A DNA stretch of 64,000 bases, from NCBI RefSeq assembly GCF_001463905.1, contig NZ_BBWR01000003.1, positions 309,095 to 373,094 on the forward strand, written 5' to 3'. Below, piece after piece: positions 7,089 through 15,934 of this stretch. The stretch's first letter is position 1. The number at the start of each line of letters is the position of its first letter. Origin of the DNA: Aureimonas frigidaquae. GTDB lineage: Bacteria; Pseudomonadota; Alphaproteobacteria; Rhizobiales; Rhizobiaceae. The notes below the pieces were generated by a model, which saw only the letters and a program-made list of their open reading frames with translations, searched no databases and had not been told where the DNA came from. The position numbers and the translations under genes are program-made.

Positions 7089-8998
7089 ACCTCGATGTGA
7101 TCACCATCGGCCGATCGTCGGTGGACCTCTACGGCGCGCAGGTGGGCGGCCGGCTCGAGGACATGCGATCCTTTCGCAAATATATCGGCGGCTCGCCCAC
7201 CAACATGGCCTGCGGCACCGCGCGTCTGGGCTTGCGGTCGGCGGTCATCACCCGGGTGGGCGACGAGCATATGGGCCGTTTCATCCGCGAGACGCTCGCC
7301 GCGCAGGGGGTCGATACGCGCGGCGTCGTCACCGATTCCGAACGCCTGACCGCGCTCGTCATCCTGGGCATCCGCGACGAGGACTCCTTTCCCCTCATCT
7401 TCTACCGCGAAAACTGCGCCGACATGGCCCTGACAGAGGCCGACATAGACCCCGATTTCATCGCGCAGGCGCGTGCGACGGTGGCCACGGGCACGCATCT
7501 GTCGCACCCCCGCACCGAGGCCGCCGTCTTGAAATCCGTGCGCATCGCCCGGCAATGCGGGGCCCGCACGGCGCTCGATATCGATTACCGCCCCAATCTC
7601 TGGGGCCTTGCAGGACACGATGCCGGAGAGAGCCGCTACATCGAGTCCGACGCGGTGACGCGCCGCCTGATGGCCCATCTGCCGCTCTTCGACCTCATCG
7701 TCGGGACTGAAGAGGAGTTCCACATCGCCGGCGGCACCACCGATACGCTTGCCGCCCTGCGGGCCGTGCGCGCGGTGACGCCCGCGACGCTCGTCTGCAA
7801 GCGCGGGCCGATGGGGGCCGTCGCCTTTGACGGCGACATTCCCGACCGGCTGGAACTCGGACAAAGCGGGCCGGGCTTCCCGATCGAAGTGTTCAACGTG
7901 CTCGGCGCGGGCGATGGCTTCATGTCGGGGCTCCTCTATGGTTGGCTCGGCGGCGCCGACTGGCCCCGGACGCTGGAATACGCCAATGCCTGCGGGGCGC
8001 TGGCGGTCTCTCGCCATGGCTGCGCGCCGGCCTATCCGTCCCGGGCCGAACTCGACTTCTTCCTGGAGCGCGGGGTGGTGACGCCGGCGCTGCGGCACGA
8101 TCGACCGCTGGAACAGATCCACTGGTCCACCAACCGGCGCGGCGACTGGCCCCAACTGCGCGTCTTCGCCTTCGACCACCGCTCCCAGCTCGAAGCCGTC
8201 GCGGGGGCCGCGCCGGACTCGATCGCGCGGTTCAAACAGGTCTGCCTGACGGCGGCACGCCAGGTGGCCGATGCCGGGGGCGATGCAGGCTACGGCATAT
8301 TGTGCGACGACAGGCTTGGCCGCCAGGCCCTGCACGCCGCCGCCGGCACGGGCCTGTGGATCGGCCGGCCGGTCGAACTGCCGGGCTCCCGCCCGCTGGA
8401 ACTGGAAGAGCTCGGGCTGGACTGGGGCAGCGCGCTCGATGCCTGGCCGCGCGAGCATGTGGTCAAGGTGCTGTGCTATTGCCATCCCGATGACCCGGCG
8501 GATCTGTGGCACACGCAACTGGCCACGCTGAAGCGGCTGGCGCAGGCGGCGCGCGCCAACGATCTGGAGTTCCTCCTGGAGGTCATCCCCTCACGCGTCG
8601 GCCCTGTCGATGCGGCCACCACGGCCGACATCATCGAGCGGGTCTATGCCGAGGAGATCTTCCCCGACTGGTGGAAGCTCGAGCCGATGCGTGAGCCGGA
8701 GGCCTGGCGCCGCGCCGTCGATGCGATCGAACGCAACGATCCGCACACGCGGGGCATCGTCGTCCTGGGACTGGAAGCGCCGGAGGACGATCTTGCCCGT
8801 TGCTTTTCGGTGGCGGCCGGCTTCCCGCTGGTCAAGGGCTTTGCGGTGGGGCGCAGCATCTTCGGCGCGGTCGCGGCAGACTGGTTTGCGGGGCGCATCG
8901 ACGATGCTGCCGCCGCGGCCGACATGGCCGCCCGCTACAAGCGCCTGTGCGACATATGGGACGCGGCCCGGGCCGCAGGGACGGGGACGCAACCATGA
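7085..8998 (+). CDS. iolC: 5-dehydro-2-deoxygluconokinase fused to a DUF2090 aldolase-like domain
   Basis: A 637-residue two-domain protein. Residues 1 to about 330 form a PfkB-type kinase with the catalytic GAGD motif at 274-277. It phosphorylates 5-dehydro-2-deoxy-D-gluconate in inositol breakdown. Residues from about 358 ([11 protein letters not shown]) to the end form a DUF2090 domain. This belongs to the class I aldolase superfamily and may act as the next enzyme, 2-deoxy-5-keto-gluconate-6-phosphate aldolase (IolJ function). No separate iolJ is seen, which supports that reading. Start and stop overlap the neighbours by 4 bases each (ATGA). The kinase call is firm; the aldolase activity is inferred. 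Confidence 0.93.
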   Translation: MNLDVITIGRSSVDLYGAQVGGRLEDMRSFRKYIGGSPTNMACGTARLGLRSAVITRVGDEHMGRFIRETLAAQGVDTRGVVTDSERLTALVILGIRDEDSFPLIFYRENCADMALTEADIDPDFIAQARATVATGTHLSHPRTEAAVLKSVRIARQCGARTALDIDYRPNLWGLAGHDAGESRYIESDAVTRRLMAHLPLFDLIVGTEEEFHIAGGTTDTLAALRAVRAVTPATLVCKRGPMGAVAFDGDIPDRLELGQSGPGFPIEVFNVLGAGDGFMSGLLYGWLGGADWPRTLEYANACGALAVSRHGCAPAYPSRAELDFFLERGVVTPALRHDRPLEQIHWSTNRRGDWPQLRVFAFDHRSQLEAVAGAAPDSIARFKQVCLTAARQVADAGGDAGYGILCDDRLGRQALHAAAGTGLWIGRPVELPGSRPLELEELGLDWGSALDAWPREHVVKVLCYCHPDDPADLWHTQLATLKRLAQAARANDLEFLLEVIPSRVGPVDAATTADIIERVYAEEIFPDWWKLEPMREPEAWRRAVDAIERNDPHTRGIVVLGLEAPEDDLARCFSVAAGFPLVKGFAVGRSIFGAVAADWFAGRIDDAAAAADMAARYKRLCDIWDAARAAGTGTQP

Positions 8999-10827
8999 AG
9001 ACGATCCGGCTCACGGCGGCGCAGGCCATGGTGCGCTATTGCGCGGCGCAGTTGAATGAGGACGGGGAGCCGTTCCTCTCCGGTGCCTGGGCGATCTTCG
9101 GCCACGGCAACGTGGCCGGTTTGGGTGAGGCTCTCTATGGGGCGGGGGACAGCTTCCCCACCTGGCGCGGCCATAGCGAGCAGGGCATGGCCCACGCCGC
9201 CATCGCCTATGCCAAGACGCTGGGCCGCCGCCGCGCCATGATGGTGACGAGCTCCATCGGCCCGGGGGCGCTCAACATGGTCACGGCGGCGGCGCTGGCC
9301 CATGTGAACCGGCTGCCCGTCCTGTTCGTGCCGGGCGACGTCTTTTCCGACCGCGCGCCCGACCCCGTGCTGCAGCAGGTGGAGGATATGGGCGACGGCA
9401 CCGTATCGGCCAATGACTGCTTCCGGCCGGTGAGCCGCTACTACGATCGGATCTCCCGCCCGGAACACCTTCTGACGGCCCTGCCGCGCGCCTTCCGCAC
9501 CATGACGGACCCGGCCGATTGCGGTCCCGTCACCCTGGCCTTCTGCCAGGACACGCAGGCGGATGCCTATGACTACCCCGAAAGCTTCTTTGCCCCGCGC
9601 ATCTGGCGCCAGCGCCGCCCCGAGCCCGATCCGGTCGAATTAGAGGCGGCCGTCGCTGCCATTGCCGCATCGCGCCGCCCGCTCATCGTGGCCGGCGGCG
9701 GCGTCCTGTATTCGGGCGCCATGGATGCGCTTGCGCGACTTGCCGAAGGGTGCGGCATCCCGGTCGCGGAGACGCAGGCCGGCAAATCGTCGCTGCCGCA
9801 TGATCATGCCTGCAACCTCGGCTCCATCGGCGTGACCGGAAGTTCGGCCGCCAATGCCGCCGCGGAACAGGCCGATCTCGTTATTGCCGTGGGCACGCGG
9901 CTCGCCGATTTCACGACCGGGTCCTGGGCGCTGTTCCGCAACCCGGAGCGGCGGCTCCTGTCGATCAATATAGGCGCCTACGACGCAGGCAAGCACGATG
10001 CCATGACCCTGGTGGCCGATGCCAGAAGCGCCCTGACGCATCTTGCCGATGCCCTGTCGGGTTGGCAGGCGCCCGCTCTGGACGCAGGCCTCATGCCGGA
10101 ATGGAACGCGGCGGTCGATGCGGCGACGGCCGTTCCCGCACCGGCCGCCAATCACCTGCCCTCCGATGCGCAGGTGATCGGCGCCGTGCAACGCGGGGTG
10201 GGCGAGGATGCGATCCTCGTCTGCGCGGCGGGCGGCCTGCCGGGGGAGCTGCACAAATTGTGGCGCACAAGCCAGCCCTTCGGCTACCATCTCGAATACG
10301 GCTTTTCCTGCATGGGCTACGAGATTGCCGGTGGGCTGGGCGTCGCCATGGCCCGTCCGGACCGCGAGGTCGTCGTCATGGTCGGCGATGGCAGCTACAT
10401 GATGATGAACAGCGAACTCGCCACCGCCGTCATGCTCGGCCACAGGCTGACGGTCGTCCTTCTGGACAATCGCGGCTATGGCTGCATCAACCGCCTGCAG
10501 ATGGCCTGTGGCGGCGAAAGCTTCAACAACCTTCTGGATACGGCCCGCCACGTCGTGCCATCGGCCATCGACTTTGCCGCCCATGCGGCCGCCATGGGCG
10601 CGCATGCGCAGAAGGTGGCTGACATTGCCGGGCTGGAAGCGGCTCTGCGGGAGGCCCGCTCACGGCGGTCCGTCAGCGTCATCGTGATCGATACCGATCC
10701 GATGCCCACCACCAAGGCGGGCGGCGCCTGGTGGGACGTGGCCGTGCCGCAAGTTTCGGAACGCTCTGCCGTGACGGCCGCGCGCGCCGCCTATGAAGCC
10801 GACAGACGCAACCAGCGCCCGGATTGA
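8995..10827 (+). CDS. iolD: 3D-(3,5/4)-trihydroxycyclohexane-1,2-dione hydrolase
   Basis: A 610-residue thiamine-diphosphate enzyme that opens the ring of the inositol-derived diketone to give 5-deoxy-glucuronate. The ThDP-activating glutamate is E62 (in WRGHSEQG). The pyrophosphate/Mg-binding motif begins GDGS at 464, with the matching asparagine about 30 residues later. Both match the acetolactate-synthase superfamily layout. The ATG at 8995 overlaps the iolC stop by 4 bases and gives the normal N-terminus; the frame stays open upstream but inside iolC. Length is typical for IolD. Confidence 0.95.
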   Translation: MKTIRLTAAQAMVRYCAAQLNEDGEPFLSGAWAIFGHGNVAGLGEALYGAGDSFPTWRGHSEQGMAHAAIAYAKTLGRRRAMMVTSSIGPGALNMVTAAALAHVNRLPVLFVPGDVFSDRAPDPVLQQVEDMGDGTVSANDCFRPVSRYYDRISRPEHLLTALPRAFRTMTDPADCGPVTLAFCQDTQADAYDYPESFFAPRIWRQRRPEPDPVELEAAVAAIAASRRPLIVAGGGVLYSGAMDALARLAEGCGIPVAETQAGKSSLPHDHACNLGSIGVTGSSAANAAAEQADLVIAVGTRLADFTTGSWALFRNPERRLLSINIGAYDAGKHDAMTLVADARSALTHLADALSGWQAPALDAGLMPEWNAAVDAATAVPAPAANHLPSDAQVIGAVQRGVGEDAILVCAAGGLPGELHKLWRTSQPFGYHLEYGFSCMGYEIAGGLGVAMARPDREVVVMVGDGSYMMMNSELATAVMLGHRLTVVLLDNRGYGCINRLQMACGGESFNNLLDTARHVVPSAIDFAAHAAAMGAHAQKVADIAGLEAALREARSRRSVSVIVIDTDPMPTTKAGGAWWDVAVPQVSERSAVTAARAAYEADRRNQRPD

Positions 10828-10834
10828 GGACCGC

Positions 10835-11749
10835 ATGATCAGCTACGCCACCAACCCGATCGCCTGGTCGAACGATGACGACCGGAGCCTCGGCCAGGAC
10901 ATCACGCTCGAGACATGCCTTTCCGAGGCCGGCGCCATCGGCTTCGACGGCATCGAGAAAGGGCACAAGATGCCCGATGACGGGACCGCCCTCAAAGCGG
11001 CCCTCAATGCCTACGGCCTGGCCTTCGTGGGCGGCTGGTACTCGACGCACCTCTTGACGCGCTCGGTGGAGGCGGAACTCGACGCGGCGCGCCGCCAGGT
11101 GGCCATGACGCTGGAAGCCGGCGGCACGGTCTTCATCGCGGCCGAAACGTCAAACGCCATCCATGGCGCCGATATTCCGCTGGCCGAGCGTCCCATGCTG
11201 ACGGCCGAGCGCATGGCGCGCTTCGGCGAAGACATGGAGCGCTTTGCCGAGCGCATCGCCGCCGAGGGGCTGCCGCTCGTCTACCACCACCACATGGGGA
11301 CCGTGGTCGAAAGCGAGGAGGACATTCACCGCTTCATGGACGCCACCGGCCCGGCGACGCGCCTGCTCCTCGATACGGGGCACGCCTTCTTCGGCGGGGC
11401 CGATCCGCTGGCGCTGGCGCGCCGCTATATGGGGCGCGTCGGGCACATCCATTGCAAGAATGTCCGCCCGCAGGTGATGCAGCGCGTGCGGGGCGACAGG
11501 CTGACCTTCCTCGACGGCGTGCGGGCCGGCGTCTTCACCGTTCCGGGGGACCCGGATGGCGGGGTCGACTTCCTGCCCGTCCTCCAGGAGGCGGCGCGCC
11601 ACGGCTATTCCGGCTGGCTGGTCATCGAGGCGGAGCAGGACCCCGCCATCCGCCACCCGCACCGCTACCAGTCGATGGGCCTTAACGCGCTGAAAGACAT
11701 GGCCCGCAAGGCCGGGCTCGACACCGCACCGGCAGGAGAGGGCGCATGA
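10835..11749 (+). CDS. iolE: Inosose dehydratase
   Basis: A 304-residue xylose-isomerase-like TIM-barrel protein that dehydrates 2-keto-myo-inositol to the trihydroxycyclohexane-dione used by IolD. The conserved GFDGIEKGHKMP segment lies near residue 30, and histidine/glutamate metal-ligand regions (YHHHMGT, DTGHAFFGG) lie in the barrel. Family length and N-terminus set the start at 10835, just after iolD. An alternative ATG lies in frame upstream inside iolD. The stop overlaps iolB by 4 bases. Confidence 0.94.
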   Translation: MISYATNPIAWSNDDDRSLGQDITLETCLSEAGAIGFDGIEKGHKMPDDGTALKAALNAYGLAFVGGWYSTHLLTRSVEAELDAARRQVAMTLEAGGTVFIAAETSNAIHGADIPLAERPMLTAERMARFGEDMERFAERIAAEGLPLVYHHHMGTVVESEEDIHRFMDATGPATRLLLDTGHAFFGGADPLALARRYMGRVGHIHCKNVRPQVMQRVRGDRLTFLDGVRAGVFTVPGDPDGGVDFLPVLQEAARHGYSGWLVIEAEQDPAIRHPHRYQSMGLNALKDMARKAGLDTAPAGEGA

Positions 11750-12555
11750 GCCCGCTCCTGCGCAAGCCCACAGTGCAGAAGGGGCGCGTCCATCATCTGA
11801 CCCCGGAAAGCGCGGGCTGGACCTATGTTGGCTTCGACCTCTACCGCCTGGCGCCGGGCGACAGGGTGGAGGACCGGCTGGAGGGGCGCGAAGCCATTCT
11901 GGTCCTGGTGGAGGGCAAGGCGAGGATCCGCGCCGACGGCATCGATTTCGGAGAAGCGGGCGAGCGGATGAGCGTCTTCGAGGGCACGCCGCCGCATGCC
12001 ATCTACGTGCCGGCCGGGGCGCCCTTCGACGCCGTGGCGACCACCGATGCGACCCTGGCGGTCTGTTCGGCGCCGGGCGGCACCGGGCGTCCGGCGGCGC
12101 GGCTCGGGCCGGACGGCATCGTGACCACGCAGCGCGGCAAGGGCACGAACCGCCGCGCCATCAATGCCATCGCCATGGAAGACCGCGATGTCGCCGATTC
12201 CCTCCTGGTGACGGAGGTCTTCACGCCACAGGGGCACTGGTCTTCCTATCCGCCGCACCGCCATGACGAGGACGCCTTTCCGGATATGACCTATCTGGAA
12301 GAAACCTACTATCACCGTCTCAACCCGTCACAGGGCTTCGGCGTTCAGCGTGTCTTCACCGAAGATGGCAGTCTGGACGAGACCATGGCCGTGGCGGACG
12401 GGGATCTCGTCCTCGTGCCGCGCGGCCACCACCCCTGCGGTGCGCCGTACGGCTACGAGATGTATTACCTGAACGTCATGGCCGGGCCGTTGCGCAAGTG
12501 GCGCTTCCGCAACCACCCGGACCATGCCTGGATCGTCGAACGGGATGCGGGCTGA
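11746..12555 (+). CDS. iolB: 5-deoxy-glucuronate isomerase
   Basis: A 269-residue bicupin of the KduI/IolB family that converts 5-deoxy-glucuronate to 2-deoxy-5-keto-gluconate, the substrate of IolC. The C-terminal cupin shows the metal-site cluster HRHDEDAFPDM and the following EETYYH. It is the last gene of the co-directional iol operon and faces the convergent dehydrogenase gene only 9 bases away, leaving almost no room for a terminator. IolB completes the set B, C, D, E, G here; only iolA is missing. Confidence 0.95.
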   Translation: MSPLLRKPTVQKGRVHHLTPESAGWTYVGFDLYRLAPGDRVEDRLEGREAILVLVEGKARIRADGIDFGEAGERMSVFEGTPPHAIYVPAGAPFDAVATTDATLAVCSAPGGTGRPAARLGPDGIVTTQRGKGTNRRAINAIAMEDRDVADSLLVTEVFTPQGHWSSYPPHRHDEDAFPDMTYLEETYYHRLNPSQGFGVQRVFTEDGSLDETMAVADGDLVLVPRGHHPCGAPYGYEMYYLNVMAGPLRKWRFRNHPDHAWIVERDAG

Positions 12556-12564
12556 CGGGCGCCG

Positions 12565-14019
12565 TCAGGCCACGGCCGAGCAGAGGTACTTGACCTCCAG
12601 ATACTCCTCGATCCCGAGGTGGGAGCCCTCGCGGCCGAGGCCGGACTGCTTGACCCCGCCGAAGGGCGCAACCTCGTTGGAGATGAGCCCGGTATTGTGG
12701 CCGACCATGCCGTATTCCAGCGCCTCGGCCACGCGCCAGGTCCGTCGTACGTTCTCGGTGTAGAAGTAGGCGGCCAGGCCGAACTCCGTATCATTGGCCT
12801 CTGCAATAACGTCCGCCTCGTCGTCGAAGCGGAACAGCGGCGCGACGGGGCCGAACGTCTCCTCCCGCGCGACCTTCATGGCCTTGGTGACGCCGGTCAG
12901 CACGGTCGGCTCGAAGAAGGTGCCGCCGAGTTCATGGCGGTTGCCGCCGACGAGGACCTGCGCGCCCGCGGCGACGGCGTCGCCGATATGCTCTTCCACC
13001 TTCTCGACGGCCTTGGCGTCGATCAGCGGGCCGATCACCACACCCGCCTGCGTGCCGTCGCCGACGGTCAGGGAACGCACCCGCTCCGCAAGCTTCTGCG
13101 CGAAGGCGTCGTAGACGCCGGACTGCACGTAGATGCGGTTGGAGCAGACGCAGGTCTGCCCCGCATTGCGGTACTTGGAGGCGATGGCGCCATCCACTGC
13201 GGCATCCAGATCCGCATCGTCGAAGACGATGAAGGGCGCATTGCCGCCGAGTTCGAGCGACAGCTTCTTGATGGTCGGCGCGCACTGGGCCATCAGCACG
13301 CGGCCGACTTCGGTCGATCCCGTGAAGGACAGTTTGCGCACCGTCGCGCTCTGCGTGAGCGCGCCGCCCACGGCGGCCGCTTTGCCGGTGACGATCTGCA
13401 GGATGCCCGCCGGAACGCCGGCTTCCTCGGCCAGCGCCGCCAAGGCGAGCGCGGTGAGGGGTGTCTGCATGGCCGGCTTGACGATCATCGGGCAACCCGC
13501 CGCCAGGGCCGGCGCAGCCTTGCGTGTGATCATGGCAGCCGGGAAGTTCCAGGGGGTGATGGCGGCCGTCACGCCGATCGGCTGGCGCAGCACGATGATC
13601 CGCTTGTCCTGCGTCGGCGCGGGGATCGTCTCGCCATAGACGCGCTTGGCTTCCTCGGCGAACCATTCCACGAAGGACGCCGCATAGAGCGCCTCTCCGC
13701 GTGCTTCCGCCAGGGGTTTGCCCTGTTCGGCGGTCATCAGCGCGGCAAGGTCGTCCGCATTGGCCACGAGAAGCTCGAACCAGCGCCGCAGAATGGCGGC
13801 ACGCTCCTTGGCAGGCCGGGCGCTCCAGGCCGGGAAGGCCCGCGCCGCCGCAGCGATGGCACGCTCCGTCTCAGCCGCGCCCATCGACGGGACGGTGCCG
13901 ACCACCGATCCGTTGGCAGGGTTGGTGACATCCACCTTCGATCCGTCGTCTGCGTCCACCCAGGCGCCGTCCAGAAGGCAGGCGTCCCGCAGGAGCGACG
14001 GGTTCTTCAACGCAAGCAT
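12565..14019 (-). CDS. NAD(P)-dependent semialdehyde dehydrogenase (GabD-like; probable 2-oxoglutarate semialdehyde dehydrogenase)
   Basis: A 484-residue aldehyde dehydrogenase with every catalytic residue in place: N158 (TPWNFP), K181, E256 (LELGG) and the nucleophile C290 (GQTCVCSN). Overall sequence is of the succinate-semialdehyde dehydrogenase type. It is divergent from a 4-hydroxyproline epimerase gene, so oxidation of 2-oxoglutarate semialdehyde to 2-oxoglutarate, the last step of hydroxyproline breakdown, is a good guess. Succinate semialdehyde is the alternative substrate. It is not IolA, whose active-site context differs. A 16-bp palindrome lies just upstream of its ATG. Confidence 0.88.
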   Translation of the reverse strand: MLALKNPSLLRDACLLDGAWVDADDGSKVDVTNPANGSVVGTVPSMGAAETERAIAAAARAFPAWSARPAKERAAILRRWFELLVANADDLAALMTAEQGKPLAEARGEALYAASFVEWFAEEAKRVYGETIPAPTQDKRIIVLRQPIGVTAAITPWNFPAAMITRKAAPALAAGCPMIVKPAMQTPLTALALAALAEEAGVPAGILQIVTGKAAAVGGALTQSATVRKLSFTGSTEVGRVLMAQCAPTIKKLSLELGGNAPFIVFDDADLDAAVDGAIASKYRNAGQTCVCSNRIYVQSGVYDAFAQKLAERVRSLTVGDGTQAGVVIGPLIDAKAVEKVEEHIGDAVAAGAQVLVGGNRHELGGTFFEPTVLTGVTKAMKVAREETFGPVAPLFRFDDEADVIAEANDTEFGLAAYFYTENVRRTWRVAEALEYGMVGHNTGLISNEVAPFGGVKQSGLGREGSHLGIEEYLEVKYLCSAVA

Positions 14020-14035
14020 GCTGCAAACTCCAAAT

Positions 14036-14051
14036 GTTCATTATAATGAAC
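14036..14051. promoter_or_regulatory. 16-bp perfect palindrome before the semialdehyde dehydrogenase gene
   Basis: GTTCATTATAATGAAC reads identically on both strands and begins 16 bases upstream of the dehydrogenase start codon. It lies in the intergenic region shared with the hydroxyproline epimerase gene. It is a candidate operator, for example for the GntR regulator encoded at 15219. Confidence 0.5.
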
Positions 14052-14136
14052 GATAATCATTACTGCGAATTGTGAAGAGCCGGGCGGTGCGTGTCAACGC
14101 TGCCGGTCCTGCACTCCGGCACACGCACCGGGCTTG

Positions 14137-14151
14137 TATACTCCGTGTATA
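14137..14151. promoter_or_regulatory. TATAC-N5-GTATA inverted repeat before the hydroxyproline epimerase gene
   Basis: TATAC (14137-14141) and GTATA (14147-14151) form a perfect inverted repeat 55 bases upstream of the epimerase ATG. GTATAC-like half-sites are common for GntR regulators of the FadR group. Such a regulator is encoded two genes downstream, so this is a plausible autoregulatory site. Confidence 0.4.
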
Positions 14152-14206
14152 TTTGGTTCATTGCGCCGACGCGTGACCCCGCAGGCCGGCATAAACCGAG
14201 TGCTCC

Positions 14207-15208
14207 ATGACCACACACACCTTCTCCTGCATCGACGGCCATACCTGCGGCAACCCGGTCCGCCTTGTCTCCGGCGGCGGTCCGCGCCTCGAGGGCGCCA
14301 CCATGCTGGAGCGCAGGGCACATTTCCTGGCGGAGTATGACTGGGTGCGCACCGGGCTGATGTTCGAGCCACGCGGGCACGACATGATGTCCGGCTCCAT
14401 CCTCTATCCGCCGACGCGGGCCGACTGCGATGTCGCCATCCTGTTCATCGAAACATCGGGCTGCCTGCCCATGTGCGGGCACGGGACCATCGGAACCGTC
14501 ACGATGGGCCTGGAGAACGGGCTGATCGTACCCCGCACGCCCGGCCGCCTGGCGCTCGATACGCCGGCCGGCAGGGTAGAGGTCGCCTATCGGCAGGAGG
14601 GGCGCTTCGTGGAGGAGGTGCGGCTGACCAACGTGCCGGGTTTCCTTCATTCCGAGGGCCTGACGGCGGAGGTCGAGGGGCTCGGGGAAATCGTGGTCGA
14701 TGTCGCCTATGGGGGCAATTTCTACGCCATCGTCGATCCGCAGCGTAATTTCCGAGATCTGGCGGACCACACGGCCGGCGAACTCATCGGCTGGTCGCCC
14801 CGGCTGCGCGCGGCCCTGAACGCCAAATATGACTTCGTCCATCCGGAGCATCCGCAGATACGGGGCCTGTCGCACATCCTCTGGACCGGCGCGGCGACGG
14901 TGCCGGAGGCCCATGCGCGCAATGCCGTCTTCTATGGTGAAAAAGCCATCGACCGCTCCCCCTGCGGGACGGGCACCTCGGCCCGCATGGCGCAGCTCGC
15001 CGCCAAGGGGCGCCTTCGCGTGGGCGACGACTTCGTGCATGAATCGATCATCGGCAGCCTGTTTGCCGGCCGCGTCGAGGCTGCCGCCAGTGTGGGCGAC
15101 CGCGACGCCATCATTCCCTCGATTGCCGGATGGGCGCGGATGACCGGCTACAACACCATCTTCATCGATGATCGCGATCCCTTCGCCCACGGCTTCGTTG
15201 TCCGGTGA
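14207..15208 (+). CDS. 4-hydroxyproline 2-epimerase (proline racemase family)
   Basis: A 333-residue proline-racemase-fold enzyme. Both catalytic cysteines are present: C90 in MCGHGTIG and C253 in SPCGTGTS. Having two cysteines separates epimerases from trans-3-hydroxyproline dehydratases, which carry a threonine in place of the second. It should convert trans-4-hydroxy-L-proline to cis-4-hydroxy-D-proline in the cytoplasm. The divergent semialdehyde dehydrogenase and downstream GntR regulator fit a hydroxyproline pathway. The D-hydroxyproline oxidase and deaminase needed in between are not in this window. Proline racemase activity is the less likely alternative. Confidence 0.88.
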   Translation: MTTHTFSCIDGHTCGNPVRLVSGGGPRLEGATMLERRAHFLAEYDWVRTGLMFEPRGHDMMSGSILYPPTRADCDVAILFIETSGCLPMCGHGTIGTVTMGLENGLIVPRTPGRLALDTPAGRVEVAYRQEGRFVEEVRLTNVPGFLHSEGLTAEVEGLGEIVVDVAYGGNFYAIVDPQRNFRDLADHTAGELIGWSPRLRAALNAKYDFVHPEHPQIRGLSHILWTGAATVPEAHARNAVFYGEKAIDRSPCGTGTSARMAQLAAKGRLRVGDDFVHESIIGSLFAGRVEAAASVGDRDAIIPSIAGWARMTGYNTIFIDDRDPFAHGFVVR

Positions 15209-15218
15209 GGCGACCCTT

Positions 15219-15923
15219 ATGAGTGAACGCCCCGAACCCGCCACGGCCGAGCGCAAGCGCGGCGAAGGTGTGCGCCGCGTCTACGAGCAGCTGCGCGACG
15301 ATATCATCGACCTGCGTCTGGCCCCCGGAAGCCCGATCGACGAAATTCTGATATCCGAGCGCCTGTCCATGTCCCGGACGCCCATCCGCGAAGCGCTCGT
15401 GCGGCTGGCCGGCGAGGGGCTGGTGACGACGCTGCCCAACCGCTCGACGATCGTCTCCAACATCGATTTCGTCAATCTGCACACCTTCTTCGACGCGCTC
15501 ACGCTGATGTACCGGGTCACCACCCGTCTGGCGGCCGAGTATCACCAGCCGCAGGATCTGCCTTCCATCCGCGCCGGCCAGGCGGCCTTTGCCGATGCGG
15601 TGCGCCGGCAGGATGCGCTGGGCATGATCGCCACCAACCGCGATTTCCATGCGCGCATCGCCGAGGCAGGGCGCAATCCCTACTACATCGGCCTGTTTAC
15701 GCGGCTGCTGGACGAGGGGCGGCGAATCCTGCGGCTTTATTATTCCAGCTTCGACGATCGTCTCCCCGCCCGCTACGTGGAGGAGCACGAGGAGATGATC
15801 GGCGCGGTGGAAGCCCGCGATATCGAGGCGGCGGACCGCATCGCCGCGGCCCATGCCGACCAGATCGTGCGCCAAATCCGCCAGCTCATCGCGCAGGATC
15901 GCCGCCGCGCGCTGGCGCTATAG
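15219..15923 (+). CDS. GntR-family transcriptional regulator (FadR/FCD type)
   Basis: A 234-residue regulator. The N-terminal winged helix-turn-helix (about residues 15-80) contains the typical ISERLSMSRTPIREAL segment. A C-terminal all-helical FCD ligand domain covers about residues 90-225. The ATG at 15219 is preferred; the frame could start at 15168, but that would overlap the epimerase by 41 bases. It directly follows the epimerase gene, so control of hydroxyproline use is likely, through the palindromes between 14036 and 14151. The effector is unknown. It converges on the efflux gene 11 bases away. Confidence 0.85.
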   Translation: MSERPEPATAERKRGEGVRRVYEQLRDDIIDLRLAPGSPIDEILISERLSMSRTPIREALVRLAGEGLVTTLPNRSTIVSNIDFVNLHTFFDALTLMYRVTTRLAAEYHQPQDLPSIRAGQAAFADAVRRQDALGMIATNRDFHARIAEAGRNPYYIGLFTRLLDEGRRILRLYYSSFDDRLPARYVEEHEEMIGAVEARDIEAADRIAAAHADQIVRQIRQLIAQDRRRALAL

Positions 15924-15934
15924 GTCCTTACGCT

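Noticed and set aside
12565..14019. Aldehyde dehydrogenase as IolA
   Set aside because: Its active-site regions (TPWNFPAAMITRKAAPALAAG, GQTCVCSN) are of the succinate-semialdehyde type, not the methylmalonate-semialdehyde type.
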